DNA from: Paenibacillus sinopodophylli
Lineage (GTDB): Bacteria; Bacillota; Bacilli; Paenibacillales; Paenibacillaceae
NCBI RefSeq assembly: GCF_005930355.1
Contig: NZ_VDBO01000001.1
Span: 717,339 to 781,338, forward strand
DNA: 64,000 nt
Reading direction: 5' to 3'
A model generated the notes under the pieces. It saw only the letters and a program-made list of their open reading frames with translations, did not search any database and was not told the DNA's origin. Positions 1-8,622 of this stretch are shown piece by piece (position 1 is the first letter of the stretch; each line of letters starts with the position of its first letter). The translations under genes were made by a program, and so were the position numbers.

Positions 1-70
1 CGAGTAATTAAGGAAGTGGAATACATCATTCTTATGAATTGAGTATACACTCCTTAGCTTTATATCCAAT

Positions 71-115
71 GTGGTAACGTTAACATTTTTTTGAGCAATA
101 TGTTAACGTTACCAC
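71..115. promoter_or_regulatory. Paired LacI-type operator palindrome
   Basis: Two perfect 15-base inverted arms (71-85 and 101-115) flank a 15-base spacer. Each arm itself contains the self-complementary core TAACGTTA, as in LacI/GalR-family operators. It lies upstream of the VOC/propeller/oxidoreductase operon, so a LacI-type repressor outside the window probably controls that operon. No such repressor gene lies downstream in this window. Confidence 0.65.
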
Positions 116-200
116 AATAAATAACTTGTGTAATAAGCGGAGCTCTGCAAAGAATCACGAAAAATGGCTATTCCAATCAAGCATACAAGGAGAGAAAAAA

Positions 201-719
201 ATGACTAAACCATTGCCTATGATTACCCAAATTTGCATTGTCGTGCATGATGCGGAACAAGCCAGTGCTAATTGGGCTAATGTTCTAGGCGTTCAACAAG
301 CACCTGCAGAGACCATTACGATGGAGGGACTGCTTCACTACACGTATGGAAATCTTGCAGAATACAACAATTGTAAGGTAGCCAAGTATGAGCTAGAGCA
401 TCTCATCTTGGAACTTATGCAGCCTGCCGAATCTCCAAGCCCTTGGAGAACCTTTCTAGACCATCATGGACAAGGTGTTTTTCATTTCTGCATGTTCGTC
501 GATGACCGCAAGTCGATGTATAGCAAGCTAGGTGCCATCGGGGTGGAACTTCCTTACCATGTTGGTTATGCGGCTAACGGTTCGTATAGCTACGTGAACT
601 CAAAAGCTCAGCTTGGGTTAGAGCTCAGTGTTAACAATGTGGCTGACAATAGTCACTTGATGGAGCTCCTTGCTCAAGGGACTGCAAAACCTTTGGACGA
701 GGTTAAATTACTCAGGTAA
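201..719 (+). CDS. VOC (glyoxalase-like) family protein
   Basis: This 172-residue protein has the glyoxalase/bleomycin-resistance/dioxygenase fold. The N-terminal strand is MITQICIVVHDAEQA, an internal glutamate sits in HLILELMQP, a histidine in GVFHFCMFVDD and a glutamate in LGLELSVNN, which fall about where the family's metal ligands do. The ATG at 201 was chosen over an upstream in-frame ATG at 126 because AAGGAG (187-192) precedes it at good spacing. It is the first gene of an apparent three-gene operon with a beta-propeller protein and a Gfo/Idh/MocA oxidoreductase, so it may act on a sugar or polyol derivative. The substrate cannot be read from sequence. Confidence 0.8.
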   Translation: MTKPLPMITQICIVVHDAEQASANWANVLGVQQAPAETITMEGLLHYTYGNLAEYNNCKVAKYELEHLILELMQPAESPSPWRTFLDHHGQGVFHFCMFVDDRKSMYSKLGAIGVELPYHVGYAANGSYSYVNSKAQLGLELSVNNVADNSHLMELLAQGTAKPLDEVKLLR

Positions 720-772
720 GCTATTATATCCTCAGAAAATAACTTTATAAACAGCAAAGGAGCACACGATAT

Positions 773-1654
773 ATGGATATTATTACTCTTAGGGCTTTAA
801 TGAAGGAAAGAGATTCCTTCAGTATGCTGGAAACGTTGGATGTTTTTACAGGTGAACGGACTGTTTTGCATGAATTTAACGAGGTCATTGAAGCCCCTAA
901 CTGGACCAAAGACGGACAATTCCTTATTTATAACAGCAATGGGCTTATGTATGCCTACGAATTGGAAACGAGCGTAATCAGGCAGATTGAGACTGGATTT
1001 GCTGTGGATTGCAATAATGATCATGTGCTTTCACCTGATTCCGCTCAACTTGCAATCAGCCATTTTACGGAAGGAGATGCACAGTCAAGAATTTATGTGC
1101 TGCCCCTAGCAGGAGGGATACCGAAGTTGATAACGCCGAACGCTCCTAGTTACTTGCATGGATGGTCTCCAGACGGCTCAACCCTTGCCTACTGTGCGGA
1201 AAGAAACGGACAATATGATATTTATACCATTCCACTTAACGGTGGTGAGGAAACTAAGCTCACAAACCTTCACGGCTTGGATGATGGACCTGAGTTTTCA
1301 CCTTGCGGCCGTTCGATCTGGTTTAATTCAACGCGAAGCGATTTAATGCAGATTTGGCGTATGGACTATGACGGGAGCAACCCAGAGCAAATGACTTTTG
1401 ATGAGGCCAACTGTTGGTTCCCACATGTTTCACCAGATGGCGAATGGGTGTCCTATGTCGCTTACCGTATGGGAGATGTAGACCCTGCTGACCACCCAGC
1501 TAACAAGCATGTGGAACTACGGCTCATGCCTTCGGCGGGAGGAGCAACTCGTACTATTGCTCAGTTGTTCGGTGGACAGGGAACGATGAATGTCAATTCA
1601 TGGGCACCAGATAGTCGCAGACTTGCATTCGTTTCCTATCGACTGAAGGAGTAG
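773..1654 (+). CDS. TolB/PD40-type beta-propeller protein
   Basis: A 293-residue protein made of repeated WD40-like PD40 blades. Successive motifs such as APNWTKDGQFLIY, LSPDSAQLAIS, GWSPDGSTLAYC, FSPCGRSIWF, VSPDGEWVSYV and WAPDSRRLAFVS each carry the S/P-D-G/S turn of these blades. There is no signal peptide, so it appears cytoplasmic, unlike periplasmic TolB. Ribosome site AAAGGAG lies upstream of the ATG at 773. Small PD40 proteins of this kind often sit in carbohydrate operons of Paenibacillus. The role here is inferred only from its neighbours: a VOC protein upstream and an oxidoreductase downstream. Confidence 0.8.
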   Translation: MDIITLRALMKERDSFSMLETLDVFTGERTVLHEFNEVIEAPNWTKDGQFLIYNSNGLMYAYELETSVIRQIETGFAVDCNNDHVLSPDSAQLAISHFTEGDAQSRIYVLPLAGGIPKLITPNAPSYLHGWSPDGSTLAYCAERNGQYDIYTIPLNGGEETKLTNLHGLDDGPEFSPCGRSIWFNSTRSDLMQIWRMDYDGSNPEQMTFDEANCWFPHVSPDGEWVSYVAYRMGDVDPADHPANKHVELRLMPSAGGATRTIAQLFGGQGTMNVNSWAPDSRRLAFVSYRLKE

Positions 1655-1737
1655 CTTTCAACGCTTGATACAAGCCTGAGTTAATAGAATTGTCTTGTCA
1701 AGGACCAAGATTACAAAAAATTGAAGGGAATGATTGT

Positions 1738-2880
1738 ATGTCATCTGTACAACCCATTAAAGTAGCTGTAATAGGATGTGGCATGATTAGCGATGCTTAT
1801 TTGAACACAATGGTTAACCGCTTTCACATATTAGAGGTGGTCGGCTGCTGTGATCGTAACCCCTCCAAAGCAGAACGAACCGCTGAGAGATATAATATTA
1901 AAGTACTCTCCATGGAAGAAATTATCGCGGACAATACGATTGAAATCGTAGTCAATCTGACCGCTCCGACTGCACATTACAGTGTCGTGAAACAGCTGCT
2001 AGAAGCCGGAAAGCACGTGTATACAGAAAAAGTATTAGCTAACGAGCTGGAGGAAGCTGCCGAATTGGTTCGAATCGCAAATGAAAACAATCTATATCTC
2101 GGTGTCGCTCCAGATACTTTTCTTGGAGCAAGCATACAGACAGCCAGATACGTCGTGGAAAGTGGGATGATCGGTAAGGTTACTTCCTTTCACTGTGCTC
2201 TAAACCGGGATATTTCTCTCTTTGCAGAGCATTCACCATTTGCATCTAAACCTGGAGCAGGCATTGGTTTCGATGTCGGTATATATTATCTTACTGCTAT
2301 GTTGAGCATATTAGGACCAGTCAAAGAGGTATCCGGTATAACGAAGACTCTGAACAAGGATAGGCAGCATTATTTCATTGAAAAGCTCGGTGAGCCCTAT
2401 GAATTGCAATGTGAAAATCTGATGTCCAGTACATTGGAGTTTGAATGCGGAGCGATTGGCAGTATGTTGTTCGACTCTAATTCTATACTCATTATCCCAG
2501 AAAGGCCGATGCTTGTACTATATGGAACAAATGGTATCATGTATATGTCCGATCCCAATCTTTTTGGCGGCGAGGTTAGCATTATTTTGAAAGGAAACAC
2601 AGAACCTATGGTCATACAGCAATCCCATGCTTTCACTGGTGAGAGCAGAGGACTTGGCGTCGCCGAAATGGCGTGGTCCATGCGCAAGGGAAGAGTAAAC
2701 CGTGCAAGTAAGGAAATGGCGTATCATGCTCTAGAGGTTTTACACAGTATCGTTCTCAGTGGGGAGAAGAAGCAGCACATTGCCTTGAAATCCACATTTG
2801 CCAATACGCCGCCGATTCCAAGAGGCTATTTGGACAGCACGTATTTCAACTCACAGGAAGAGTCTGGACTCGCGTATTAA
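1738..2880 (+). CDS. Gfo/Idh/MocA family oxidoreductase
   Basis: A 380-residue NAD(P)-dependent dehydrogenase-like protein. The N-terminal Rossmann fold carries VAVIGCGMISDAYL (about residues 9-22) followed by an acidic turn CCDRNPSKAE. The usual EKP catalytic motif reads EKVLANELEEA here, so the proline is replaced by valine. Other members act on inositol, glucose-fructose or amino-sugar substrates. The start at 1738 was chosen because GAAGGGA precedes it. An upstream in-frame ATG at 1690 lacks a comparable site. It ends the LacI-operator operon, and sugar or polyol oxidation is the likely role. Confidence 0.88.
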   Translation: MSSVQPIKVAVIGCGMISDAYLNTMVNRFHILEVVGCCDRNPSKAERTAERYNIKVLSMEEIIADNTIEIVVNLTAPTAHYSVVKQLLEAGKHVYTEKVLANELEEAAELVRIANENNLYLGVAPDTFLGASIQTARYVVESGMIGKVTSFHCALNRDISLFAEHSPFASKPGAGIGFDVGIYYLTAMLSILGPVKEVSGITKTLNKDRQHYFIEKLGEPYELQCENLMSSTLEFECGAIGSMLFDSNSILIIPERPMLVLYGTNGIMYMSDPNLFGGEVSIILKGNTEPMVIQQSHAFTGESRGLGVAEMAWSMRKGRVNRASKEMAYHALEVLHSIVLSGEKKQHIALKSTFANTPPIPRGYLDSTYFNSQEESGLAY

Positions 2881-2977
2881 CCTATGACAGAGTCTCATTT
2901 ATTGAAGAACTTTAGAAGAATGTCAAGCTGAACCATTGGTCTAATTGTAATATGAATATGGAGAGGAGTGATGTCTT

Positions 2978-3694
2978 ATGATGAGACATTCAATTGAAAA
3001 TATGGCCAATAAAAATAAGAGGATATCGTATGCCTAGCCCTCTAAACTACGTGAATCCTCGCAACTACGGGGACGTTTAGATGAATCAACAACCGGTAAT
3101 GTATTATATTTAGAGCACCCGAATTTAATTAAGATTATTAATCATTTTGAAACAAATAATGGCTATGCCGTCATATTCGAATGGTTTGATGGCCTATGCT
3201 TACATTCACATTGGTTGTTTTCACCTTTCTACAAGTACAAACAGTTATCTATTCAGAACAGATTGCAGTCACTTGATACCATATATGAATTCCATAAATA
3301 CGTGGAGTCAAATGGATATGTGGCTCTTGATTTTTATGATGGCAGTATTCTTTATGATTTCGCAATGGATGTAACCAAGATTTGTGACATCGACTTTTAT
3401 AGAGCAGCTCCTTCTGTGAATGACATGGGGGAGAGTTTCTGGGGATCTACTCGGTCGAAAGCACCGGAAGAGTTTATACTAGATGCCCCGATTGACGGAA
3501 GAACAAATGTATTCACAATGGGTGCTATTGCATTTGGGTTGCTTGGTGGCGAGATGGATCATTCATTCTCAAAATGGGAAGCCAGTCGATCCCTCTACGA
3601 AGTCGCATTACGAGCCGTTAATGAAAAACGAGATCAACGGTATAGCTCAATCAATGAATTTAAAAGTGCTTGGGATTCCATAGCCACGACATAA
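2978..3694 (+). pseudogene. Ser/Thr kinase-like gene broken by a stop
   Basis: One reading frame runs from ATG 2978 to 3694 and is interrupted by a single TAG at 3035-3037. The rest of the frame is open and reads like the middle and C-terminal lobe of a eukaryotic-type kinase: EHPNLIKIINHF (alpha-C/beta-4 region), VIFEWFDGLCL (hinge), VALDFYDGSIL in place of the HRD catalytic loop, CDIDFYR in place of DFG, and KAPEEF as the APE motif. HRD is not conserved, so even an intact version could be a pseudokinase. A strong ribosome site (GAGAGGAGTG) precedes 2978. It could be a recent nonsense mutation, a sequencing error, or a protein starting after the stop. Confidence 0.6.
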
Positions 3695-3700
3695 CGAGGT

Positions 3701-3730
3701 TTGACACGACACCAAATGGTGTCGTATAAT
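3701..3730 (+). promoter_or_regulatory. Promoter with operator in its spacer
   Basis: TTGACA at 3701-3706 and TATAAT at 3725-3730 are separated by 18 bases. The spacer is filled by a perfect inverted repeat, ACGACACCA (3706-3714) and TGGTGTCGT (3717-3725). A protein bound there would block RNA polymerase directly. The next gene is an ArsR-family repressor, so autorepression is the obvious reading. Confidence 0.85.
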
Positions 3731-3789
3731 CAACATGAAACTAGATAAAACCTGCAATCCCATGGCATTAATTTGTAGGAGATGGTGCT

Positions 3790-4119
3790 GTGAGTGATAA
3801 CAACCAGTTGCGAGATCCATTTGACGCGATTGCAGATCCAACTAGGCGCCAACTGATTCGTCTGTTAGCTGAGGCACAGGAGTTACCGCTCCATGAATTA
3901 ACAGCGCAGTTTCAAATGGGGCGCACAGCGGTATCGAAGCATTTGACCATACTTAAAGAAGCAGGACTGGTACTGGATCGGAAAGTCGGAAGAGAAACAA
4001 GATTTAGGCTAAATGCTTCTCCACTTAGAGAAGTTCAAGATTGGATCTCTTTCTACAGAAAGTTTTGGAGCACGAATATGTTGCGCTTGAGTCAATTATT
4101 AGAGGAGGAAGAAGAATGA
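3790..4119 (+). CDS. ArsR/SmtB-family winged-helix repressor
   Basis: A 109-residue DNA-binding protein. FDAIADPTRRQLIRLLAEA is the classic first helix of ArsR regulators, and FQMGRTAVSKHLTILKEAGLV is the helix-turn-helix. It lacks the CxC metal-binding pair seen in arsenic or cadmium sensors, so it belongs to the non-metal subgroup that pairs with SRPBCC proteins. The start is GTG 3790 behind TAGGAG. Its last codons overlap the ATG of the next gene (ATGA, 4116-4119), so the two are co-translated. The operator in the promoter at 3701-3730 is probably its own binding site. Confidence 0.9.
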   Translation: MSDNNQLRDPFDAIADPTRRQLIRLLAEAQELPLHELTAQFQMGRTAVSKHLTILKEAGLVLDRKVGRETRFRLNASPLREVQDWISFYRKFWSTNMLRLSQLLEEEEE

Positions 4120-4514
4120 GTTTAACCCTATCCTTAGATTTCGAATATAAGTCTTCCATTGAGAAAGTATGGTCTGCGATAACCGATTCAAACAAGCTTG
4201 CAAAATGGATCACTGAAAATGATTTTGAGCCCGTTGTCGGACATCAATTTCAATTCCGCAATAAGCCAAGCGAGTGGTGGGATGGTATTATTAACGGGGA
4301 AGTGCTTATCGTAGATGCACCAAACCGCTTATCGTATACTTGGGCCGTCGGAGATGAGAAGCATACGGTCACTTGGACGCTGCAGGATTTCGGGAATGGA
4401 GTCGTTAACCTTCATCTTGAACAAACGGGAATTACAAATGAACATGGATTCGCAGGCGCTAAGCATGGCTGGGGTAACTGGTCCGGCGAGCTTGAGAAGC
4501 TGTTGGCACAATAA
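4116..4514 (+). CDS. SRPBCC (AHSA1-like) domain protein
   Basis: A 132-residue single-domain protein of the START/Bet v1-like superfamily. SLDFEYKSSIEKVWSAITD is the first strand and helix, followed by LAKWI, then WWDGIINGEVLIVDAPNRLSYTW and the C-terminal helix GWGNWSGELEKLL. These proteins bind small hydrophobic ligands, and members paired with ArsR repressors are widespread but mostly uncharacterised. The start codon overlaps the stop of the ArsR gene by four bases and the internal GAGGAGGAAG acts as ribosome site. The ligand is unknown. Confidence 0.88.
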   Translation: MSLTLSLDFEYKSSIEKVWSAITDSNKLAKWITENDFEPVVGHQFQFRNKPSEWWDGIINGEVLIVDAPNRLSYTWAVGDEKHTVTWTLQDFGNGVVNLHLEQTGITNEHGFAGAKHGWGNWSGELEKLLAQ

Positions 4515-4595
4515 GCCCCTTCATTATGTAAACAGCACCGCTTGCTTGAAAATGAAGTAAATACGATAGTCGATAGCTACGTAAACCCAATGAAT

Positions 4596-4630
4596 ACAAA
4601 CCGGCTGCATATTGTGTGCAGCCGGTTTGT
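4596..4630. terminator. Hairpin after ArsR/SRPBCC operon
   Basis: Perfect 14-base arms (4596-4609 and 4617-4630) surround a 7-base loop. No long T-run follows, so it may also act mainly as an mRNA end protector. Confidence 0.6.
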
Positions 4631-4741
4631 GTCTCATTCAGACTTTCTGATAAATGATCGAGCTGCCTAAGTTTCGACACAAGTAATAAGGTTACATAGC
4701 AATATGGGCATAAAATGAATGGAATCGGAAGGATGTTAATC

Positions 4742-6997
4742 ATGAGCGAGTCTAGTCAGGAGTATATCGTAATCTCAGGTGCGAGGGAAAATAATCTCAA
4801 GAACGTATCCTTAAGCATTCCCAAGCGAAAGATCACAATCTTCACTGGAGTGTCCGGATCGGGCAAGTCATCTATCGTCTTTGATACGATTGCAGCTGAA
4901 TCCACACGATTGTTGAATGAAAATTTCAGCTTGTTCGTGCGCAATTTTCTGCCTCGTTATCCGCAGCCGGATACGGACGCGATTGAGAATCTGAGCATGG
5001 CTGTTATTGTGGATCAGAAACGGCTGGGTGGCGGTTCACATTCCACAATGGGCACGATAACCGACATCTCGCCGATTCTACGACTCCTATTCTCCCGCGC
5101 AGGTCAGCCCTATATTGGACAAGCTAACCTATTTTCATTTAATGATCCGCAAGGCATGTGTCTCGAGTGCAATGGGCTTGGTCGCAGACTGGGCGTCGAT
5201 ATGAGCAAAGCTGTGGACAAATCCAGGTCGCTAAATGAAGGAGCAATCTTACTGGGAGACTACTCGGTGAATAGCTGGGATTGGAACATACTCATGCAGT
5301 CAGGGTCCTACGATCCCGACAAGAAGCTAAATGACTATTCGGAAGATGAATTGGATCAACTTCTATATGGCAAAGCGAAGAAAATAGAGGTGCAATTCGC
5401 CGGGAAAGCGATGAATATTACAGTAGAAGGCATCATCGAGAAATTCTCCAACAAGTACATCAAGCGAGATGTGAAGACGATGTCCGAGCGCACACAACGA
5501 GCTGTTGCGCCGTTCATCTCCGAGGGACCTTGCTCTAGCTGCCGCGGAGCGAGACTTAGTCAGGCTGCGCTAAGCTGCAGAATTAATGGACTTAATATTG
5601 CGGAGCTGTCCTCCATGGAGGTCGGGAAACTTATCCGTGTCATTAAGGAGATTGACGATCCTGTTGCTGCGCCAGTCGTCAAGTCACTTACAGAGCGACT
5701 TCAGCATCTGGTGGATATCGGACTTGATTATTTGACGCTGGATCGTGAGACGGATACCTTGTCGGGGGGAGAATCGCAGCGCGTCAAGATGGTGAAGCAT
5801 CTGAGTGGCAGCCTGGTGGATGTTACCTATATCTTCGATGAGCCAAGTGTTGGCCTGCATCCTCGAGATGTACATCGGTTAAATGAATTGCTTCAGAAGC
5901 TGCGCGACAAGGGAAATACGGTCATTGTCGTTGAACATGATCCGGATGTAATCAAGGTGGCCGATCATATCGTTGACGTCGGGCCTCACGCTGGCAGCCG
6001 CGGCGGTACGATCATGTTCGAAGGTAGCTACCAAGGTCTGTTGGAATCTGGCACATTAACTGGCAGCCATATGAAGCGACCTCTTCTACTGAAGCCAGAT
6101 AGTAGGGAGCCATCAGGCAAGCTTTCCATCACCGATGCAACTCTGCACAATCTTCAGAACTTGAATGTAGACATTCCTACTGGAGTGCTGACAGTCGTTA
6201 CAGGTGTCGCCGGATCGGGCAAGAGTACACTAATTAACGAAGTATTCCTCCGCGATCATCCGGACGCCATTGTAATCGACCAATCTTCGGTAGGCGTGTC
6301 AACACGTTCGAATCCTGCGACCTATACCGGCATTATGGATGATATCCGAAAAGCATTTGCTTCTGCGAATAAGGTTAACCAAGGTTTGTTCAGCTTCAAC
6401 TCGAAAGGAGCTTGTGAGAACTGCCAAGGGCTTGGCGTCATCTATACAGACCTTGCCTTCCTTGATAGTGTGAAGCTGCCATGTGAAGTATGCGGAGGCA
6501 GACGGTTTAAGGAAGAGGTACTCGCATATAAGTTCCATGACAAGTCAATTGCAGAAGTGCTTGAGATGACAGTCGAGCAAGCATTGGAATTTTTCCAGCT
6601 GAAAGAGGTTGTTCGCAAGCTCCAGGCGATGAGTGATGTGGGGCTGAATTATATTACACTCGGCCAGCCGCTAAGTACCCTCTCGGGCGGGGAATGCCAA
6701 CGAATTAAGCTGGCAAGCGAGCTTCATAAGAAGGGCAGTATCTACGTCATGGACGAGCCGACAACCGGCCTGCATATGTCTGATATTGGTCACCTTCTGG
6801 CCATTATGAACCGGCTCGTAGATACCGGTAATACGGTTATCGTCATTGAACACAACCTCGATGTGATCAGTCAAGCGGATTGGATCATCGACATGGGACC
6901 GGATGGAGGCAGCAACGGCGGTCAGTTGGTGTTCGAGGGAACACCTCAGCAGATCATCCATGCGGAGCAATCGATTACGGGAAAATACTTGAAATAA
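4742..6997 (+). CDS. UvrA-like ABC ATPase (UvrA2/DrrC type)
   Basis: A 751-residue tandem ATPase, shorter than housekeeping UvrA (about 940). Walker A motifs are GVSGSGKSS (near residue 36) and GVAGSGKST (near 488). Signatures are LSGGESQRVKM and LSGGECQRIKL. Zinc-binding Cys pairs are CLECNGLG, CSSCRGARL, CENCQGLG and CEVCGGRRF. The shorter length suggests loss of the UvrB-binding insertion, as in the UvrA2 and drug-resistance (DrrC-like) branch. No uvrB or uvrC is nearby. The ATG at 4742 follows GGAAGGA at good spacing; two upstream in-frame ATGs (4715, 4733) fit worse. Roles include removing DNA-intercalating drugs or lesions, which is inference from the family. Confidence 0.85.
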   Translation: MSESSQEYIVISGARENNLKNVSLSIPKRKITIFTGVSGSGKSSIVFDTIAAESTRLLNENFSLFVRNFLPRYPQPDTDAIENLSMAVIVDQKRLGGGSHSTMGTITDISPILRLLFSRAGQPYIGQANLFSFNDPQGMCLECNGLGRRLGVDMSKAVDKSRSLNEGAILLGDYSVNSWDWNILMQSGSYDPDKKLNDYSEDELDQLLYGKAKKIEVQFAGKAMNITVEGIIEKFSNKYIKRDVKTMSERTQRAVAPFISEGPCSSCRGARLSQAALSCRINGLNIAELSSMEVGKLIRVIKEIDDPVAAPVVKSLTERLQHLVDIGLDYLTLDRETDTLSGGESQRVKMVKHLSGSLVDVTYIFDEPSVGLHPRDVHRLNELLQKLRDKGNTVIVVEHDPDVIKVADHIVDVGPHAGSRGGTIMFEGSYQGLLESGTLTGSHMKRPLLLKPDSREPSGKLSITDATLHNLQNLNVDIPTGVLTVVTGVAGSGKSTLINEVFLRDHPDAIVIDQSSVGVSTRSNPATYTGIMDDIRKAFASANKVNQGLFSFNSKGACENCQGLGVIYTDLAFLDSVKLPCEVCGGRRFKEEVLAYKFHDKSIAEVLEMTVEQALEFFQLKEVVRKLQAMSDVGLNYITLGQPLSTLSGGECQRIKLASELHKKGSIYVMDEPTTGLHMSDIGHLLAIMNRLVDTGNTVIVIEHNLDVISQADWIIDMGPDGGSNGGQLVFEGTPQQIIHAEQSITGKYLK

Positions 6998-7004
6998 TCA
7001 TCGG

Positions 7005-7028
7005 GGGAGCCTTAACAGGTTCCCTTTT
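7005..7028 (+). terminator. Terminator after UvrA-like gene
   Basis: An 8-base stem with one G-U pair (7005-7012 with 7017-7024), a 4-base loop and a following TTTT. Confidence 0.55.
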
Positions 7029-7146
7029 GTCTGTATTAAGATCACAATGGGAAAATATGTTCACTCACACTTACCCATATCATTCATTGCAACCTTCCTC
7101 TACATACTCTCGTCTTAAGACAATATTACAATTAAGGTGGGATATT

Positions 7147-7707
7147 ATGCTTAAAATAACTGCCCTTTCCATAACATTAACGGGTTGTATCCTTCTTACT
7201 GCATGCGCAGGGAATACGTCTCCAAATGAATCACGCAGAGTCACAAATACTCCAACAAATGATCTCATACAGATAGAGTCTGATAAAATCGCTCCAGAAA
7301 AACATGATCATACTACAGCCGATCAGGTCGACAAAGCTCAATTCGAACCGGGATTGTACATAGACCTCAAATCCTACGAAGATCAGTTAAATGGACAAGA
7401 TGTATCAGCACTTATCGTACTCGAAAACAATTTAATATCATTAATTGAACATGATAACACGAATTATACTGCAGGTTTTGTGACTGAAAAGCTAGCGGAA
7501 GCGATGAAGTATTACTACGGAGAAAAATTCCACTATCGGTTTACAGATATTGAGAGCGTTGAGCCAAATCCGAACAACAATCATCTTCACATTACCGTTA
7601 TCGGACAACGTCTAGATGCTACATCCCAGACAATTGAAGATGTTAAACTGATGTACGCCATTGGACAAAACGATCAGAGCGATTGGGTGATTTATACCAT
7701 CGATTAA
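7147..7707 (+). CDS. Putative lipoprotein, function unknown
   Basis: A 186-residue protein with a lipoprotein signal peptide: a charged start, a hydrophobic stretch and the lipobox LTAC with the lipidated cysteine at residue 20. After a polar linker the mature domain (about residues 65-186) contains GLYIDLKSYEDQLNGQDVSA, AMKYYYGEKFHYRFTD and a C-terminal LMYAIGQNDQSDWVIYTID. I do not recognise a named family. The ATG at 7147 was chosen for the AAGGTGGG site just upstream; the frame is open further upstream but without a signal peptide. It appears to be a single gene. Confidence 0.7.
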   Translation: MLKITALSITLTGCILLTACAGNTSPNESRRVTNTPTNDLIQIESDKIAPEKHDHTTADQVDKAQFEPGLYIDLKSYEDQLNGQDVSALIVLENNLISLIEHDNTNYTAGFVTEKLAEAMKYYYGEKFHYRFTDIESVEPNPNNNHLHITVIGQRLDATSQTIEDVKLMYAIGQNDQSDWVIYTID

Positions 7708-7795
7708 TGTTGTTTTTTTAGTCGCTTACTAGACCAAAGTCCAAGCCCGTTTCCATCCGCCGGGAGGATGATGATCTCTAGAAAAAAGGGCTACA

Positions 7796-8539
7796 ATGAG
7801 AGCAACAATACAAGAAAGTGTGGTTGTCCTTATGAAGAAAAAAAGCGCCCTGCAGGCTTGGAAAATGCTCATCCTGTCACTTCCCAAAGGAATTATGGCA
7901 TTCGTTGTCATCGTAGTTGGATTATCTGTAAGCCTTCCGCTGTCCGTGTTTCTAATCGGTGTGCCGCTGCTGGCCGCAACATTGTCTCTTAGTAAAACAT
8001 TGATGGTCGGAGAATCAAAGATTGCGACACGCTGGATATTGGGGCAGAAACATCCTGCCGACTCCGACCTTATTAGACCGACTGACGCCGAGCAACAGGG
8101 ATGGCGCTCTTGGCTGTTGTCCGTTCTAAAGGATGGACGATCGTACCGAGGTATCTTATTCGGGATTATACAGCTTCCGATTTCCATTGCAGCATTCACC
8201 GTAGCCATCGTTCTTCCTGTTACAGCTTTTGCCGTGCTTCTCTCTCCAGTAGCATACGAGGTAAGCATGCGAATGTTTGATTTCAATCTGTTTTCGAGTG
8301 AGTGGGAGTTGGGACTAAGCTATCTATTCGACTGGAGCTTGACATCCGCCCAACGCTCATGGATCGCTGGTGGAGTCGGTCTAGTATTCGTATTGCTGCT
8401 CCCCCTAGTACTGAAAAGGCTCGGCCTCTTGTATGCGGCATGGATTCTGAGCGTCGCAGGTCCGGAGCCTGTGCGAGTGTCAAGCCATGAAGAAATGTAT
8501 ATCGGAAGAGATTTTGCTTTCTCAACGGAAAACCCGTAA
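7796..8539 (+). CDS. Sensor-domain membrane protein without a kinase
   Basis: A 247-residue (or shorter) integral membrane protein. Residues 27-60 (LPKGIMAFVVIVVGLSVSLPLSVFLIG and following) match the start of the putative Sensor domain (PF13796-like), which in actinobacteria and bacilli is usually fused to a histidine kinase. Further membrane segments lie near FGIIQLPISIAAFTVAIVLPVTAF and GGVGLVFVLLLPLVL. No kinase or DNA-binding domain follows. The start is uncertain: ATG 7796 and ATG 7832 are both possible, and neither has a strong ribosome site. Function is unknown. Confidence 0.75.
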   Translation: MRATIQESVVVLMKKKSALQAWKMLILSLPKGIMAFVVIVVGLSVSLPLSVFLIGVPLLAATLSLSKTLMVGESKIATRWILGQKHPADSDLIRPTDAEQQGWRSWLLSVLKDGRSYRGILFGIIQLPISIAAFTVAIVLPVTAFAVLLSPVAYEVSMRMFDFNLFSSEWELGLSYLFDWSLTSAQRSWIAGGVGLVFVLLLPLVLKRLGLLYAAWILSVAGPEPVRVSSHEEMYIGRDFAFSTENP

Positions 8540-8546
8540 CCAACTG

Positions 8547-8600
8547 ACAGTAGGCCAGCCAGAGCGTCTAATACGACGCACTGGCTGGCCTACTGTTTTT
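8547..8600. terminator. Strong shared terminator
   Basis: Perfect 16-base arms (8547-8562 and 8581-8596) with an 18-base loop, then TTTTT. It sits between two convergent genes and probably stops transcription from both sides. Confidence 0.85.
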
Positions 8601-8622
8601 CTGATGAATGCTTCAATCAGGA

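Noticed and set aside
7729..8286. 185-residue minus-strand ORF
   Set aside because: It lies fully opposite the sensor-domain membrane gene, has no recognisable domain, and the plus-strand protein has clear membrane segments.
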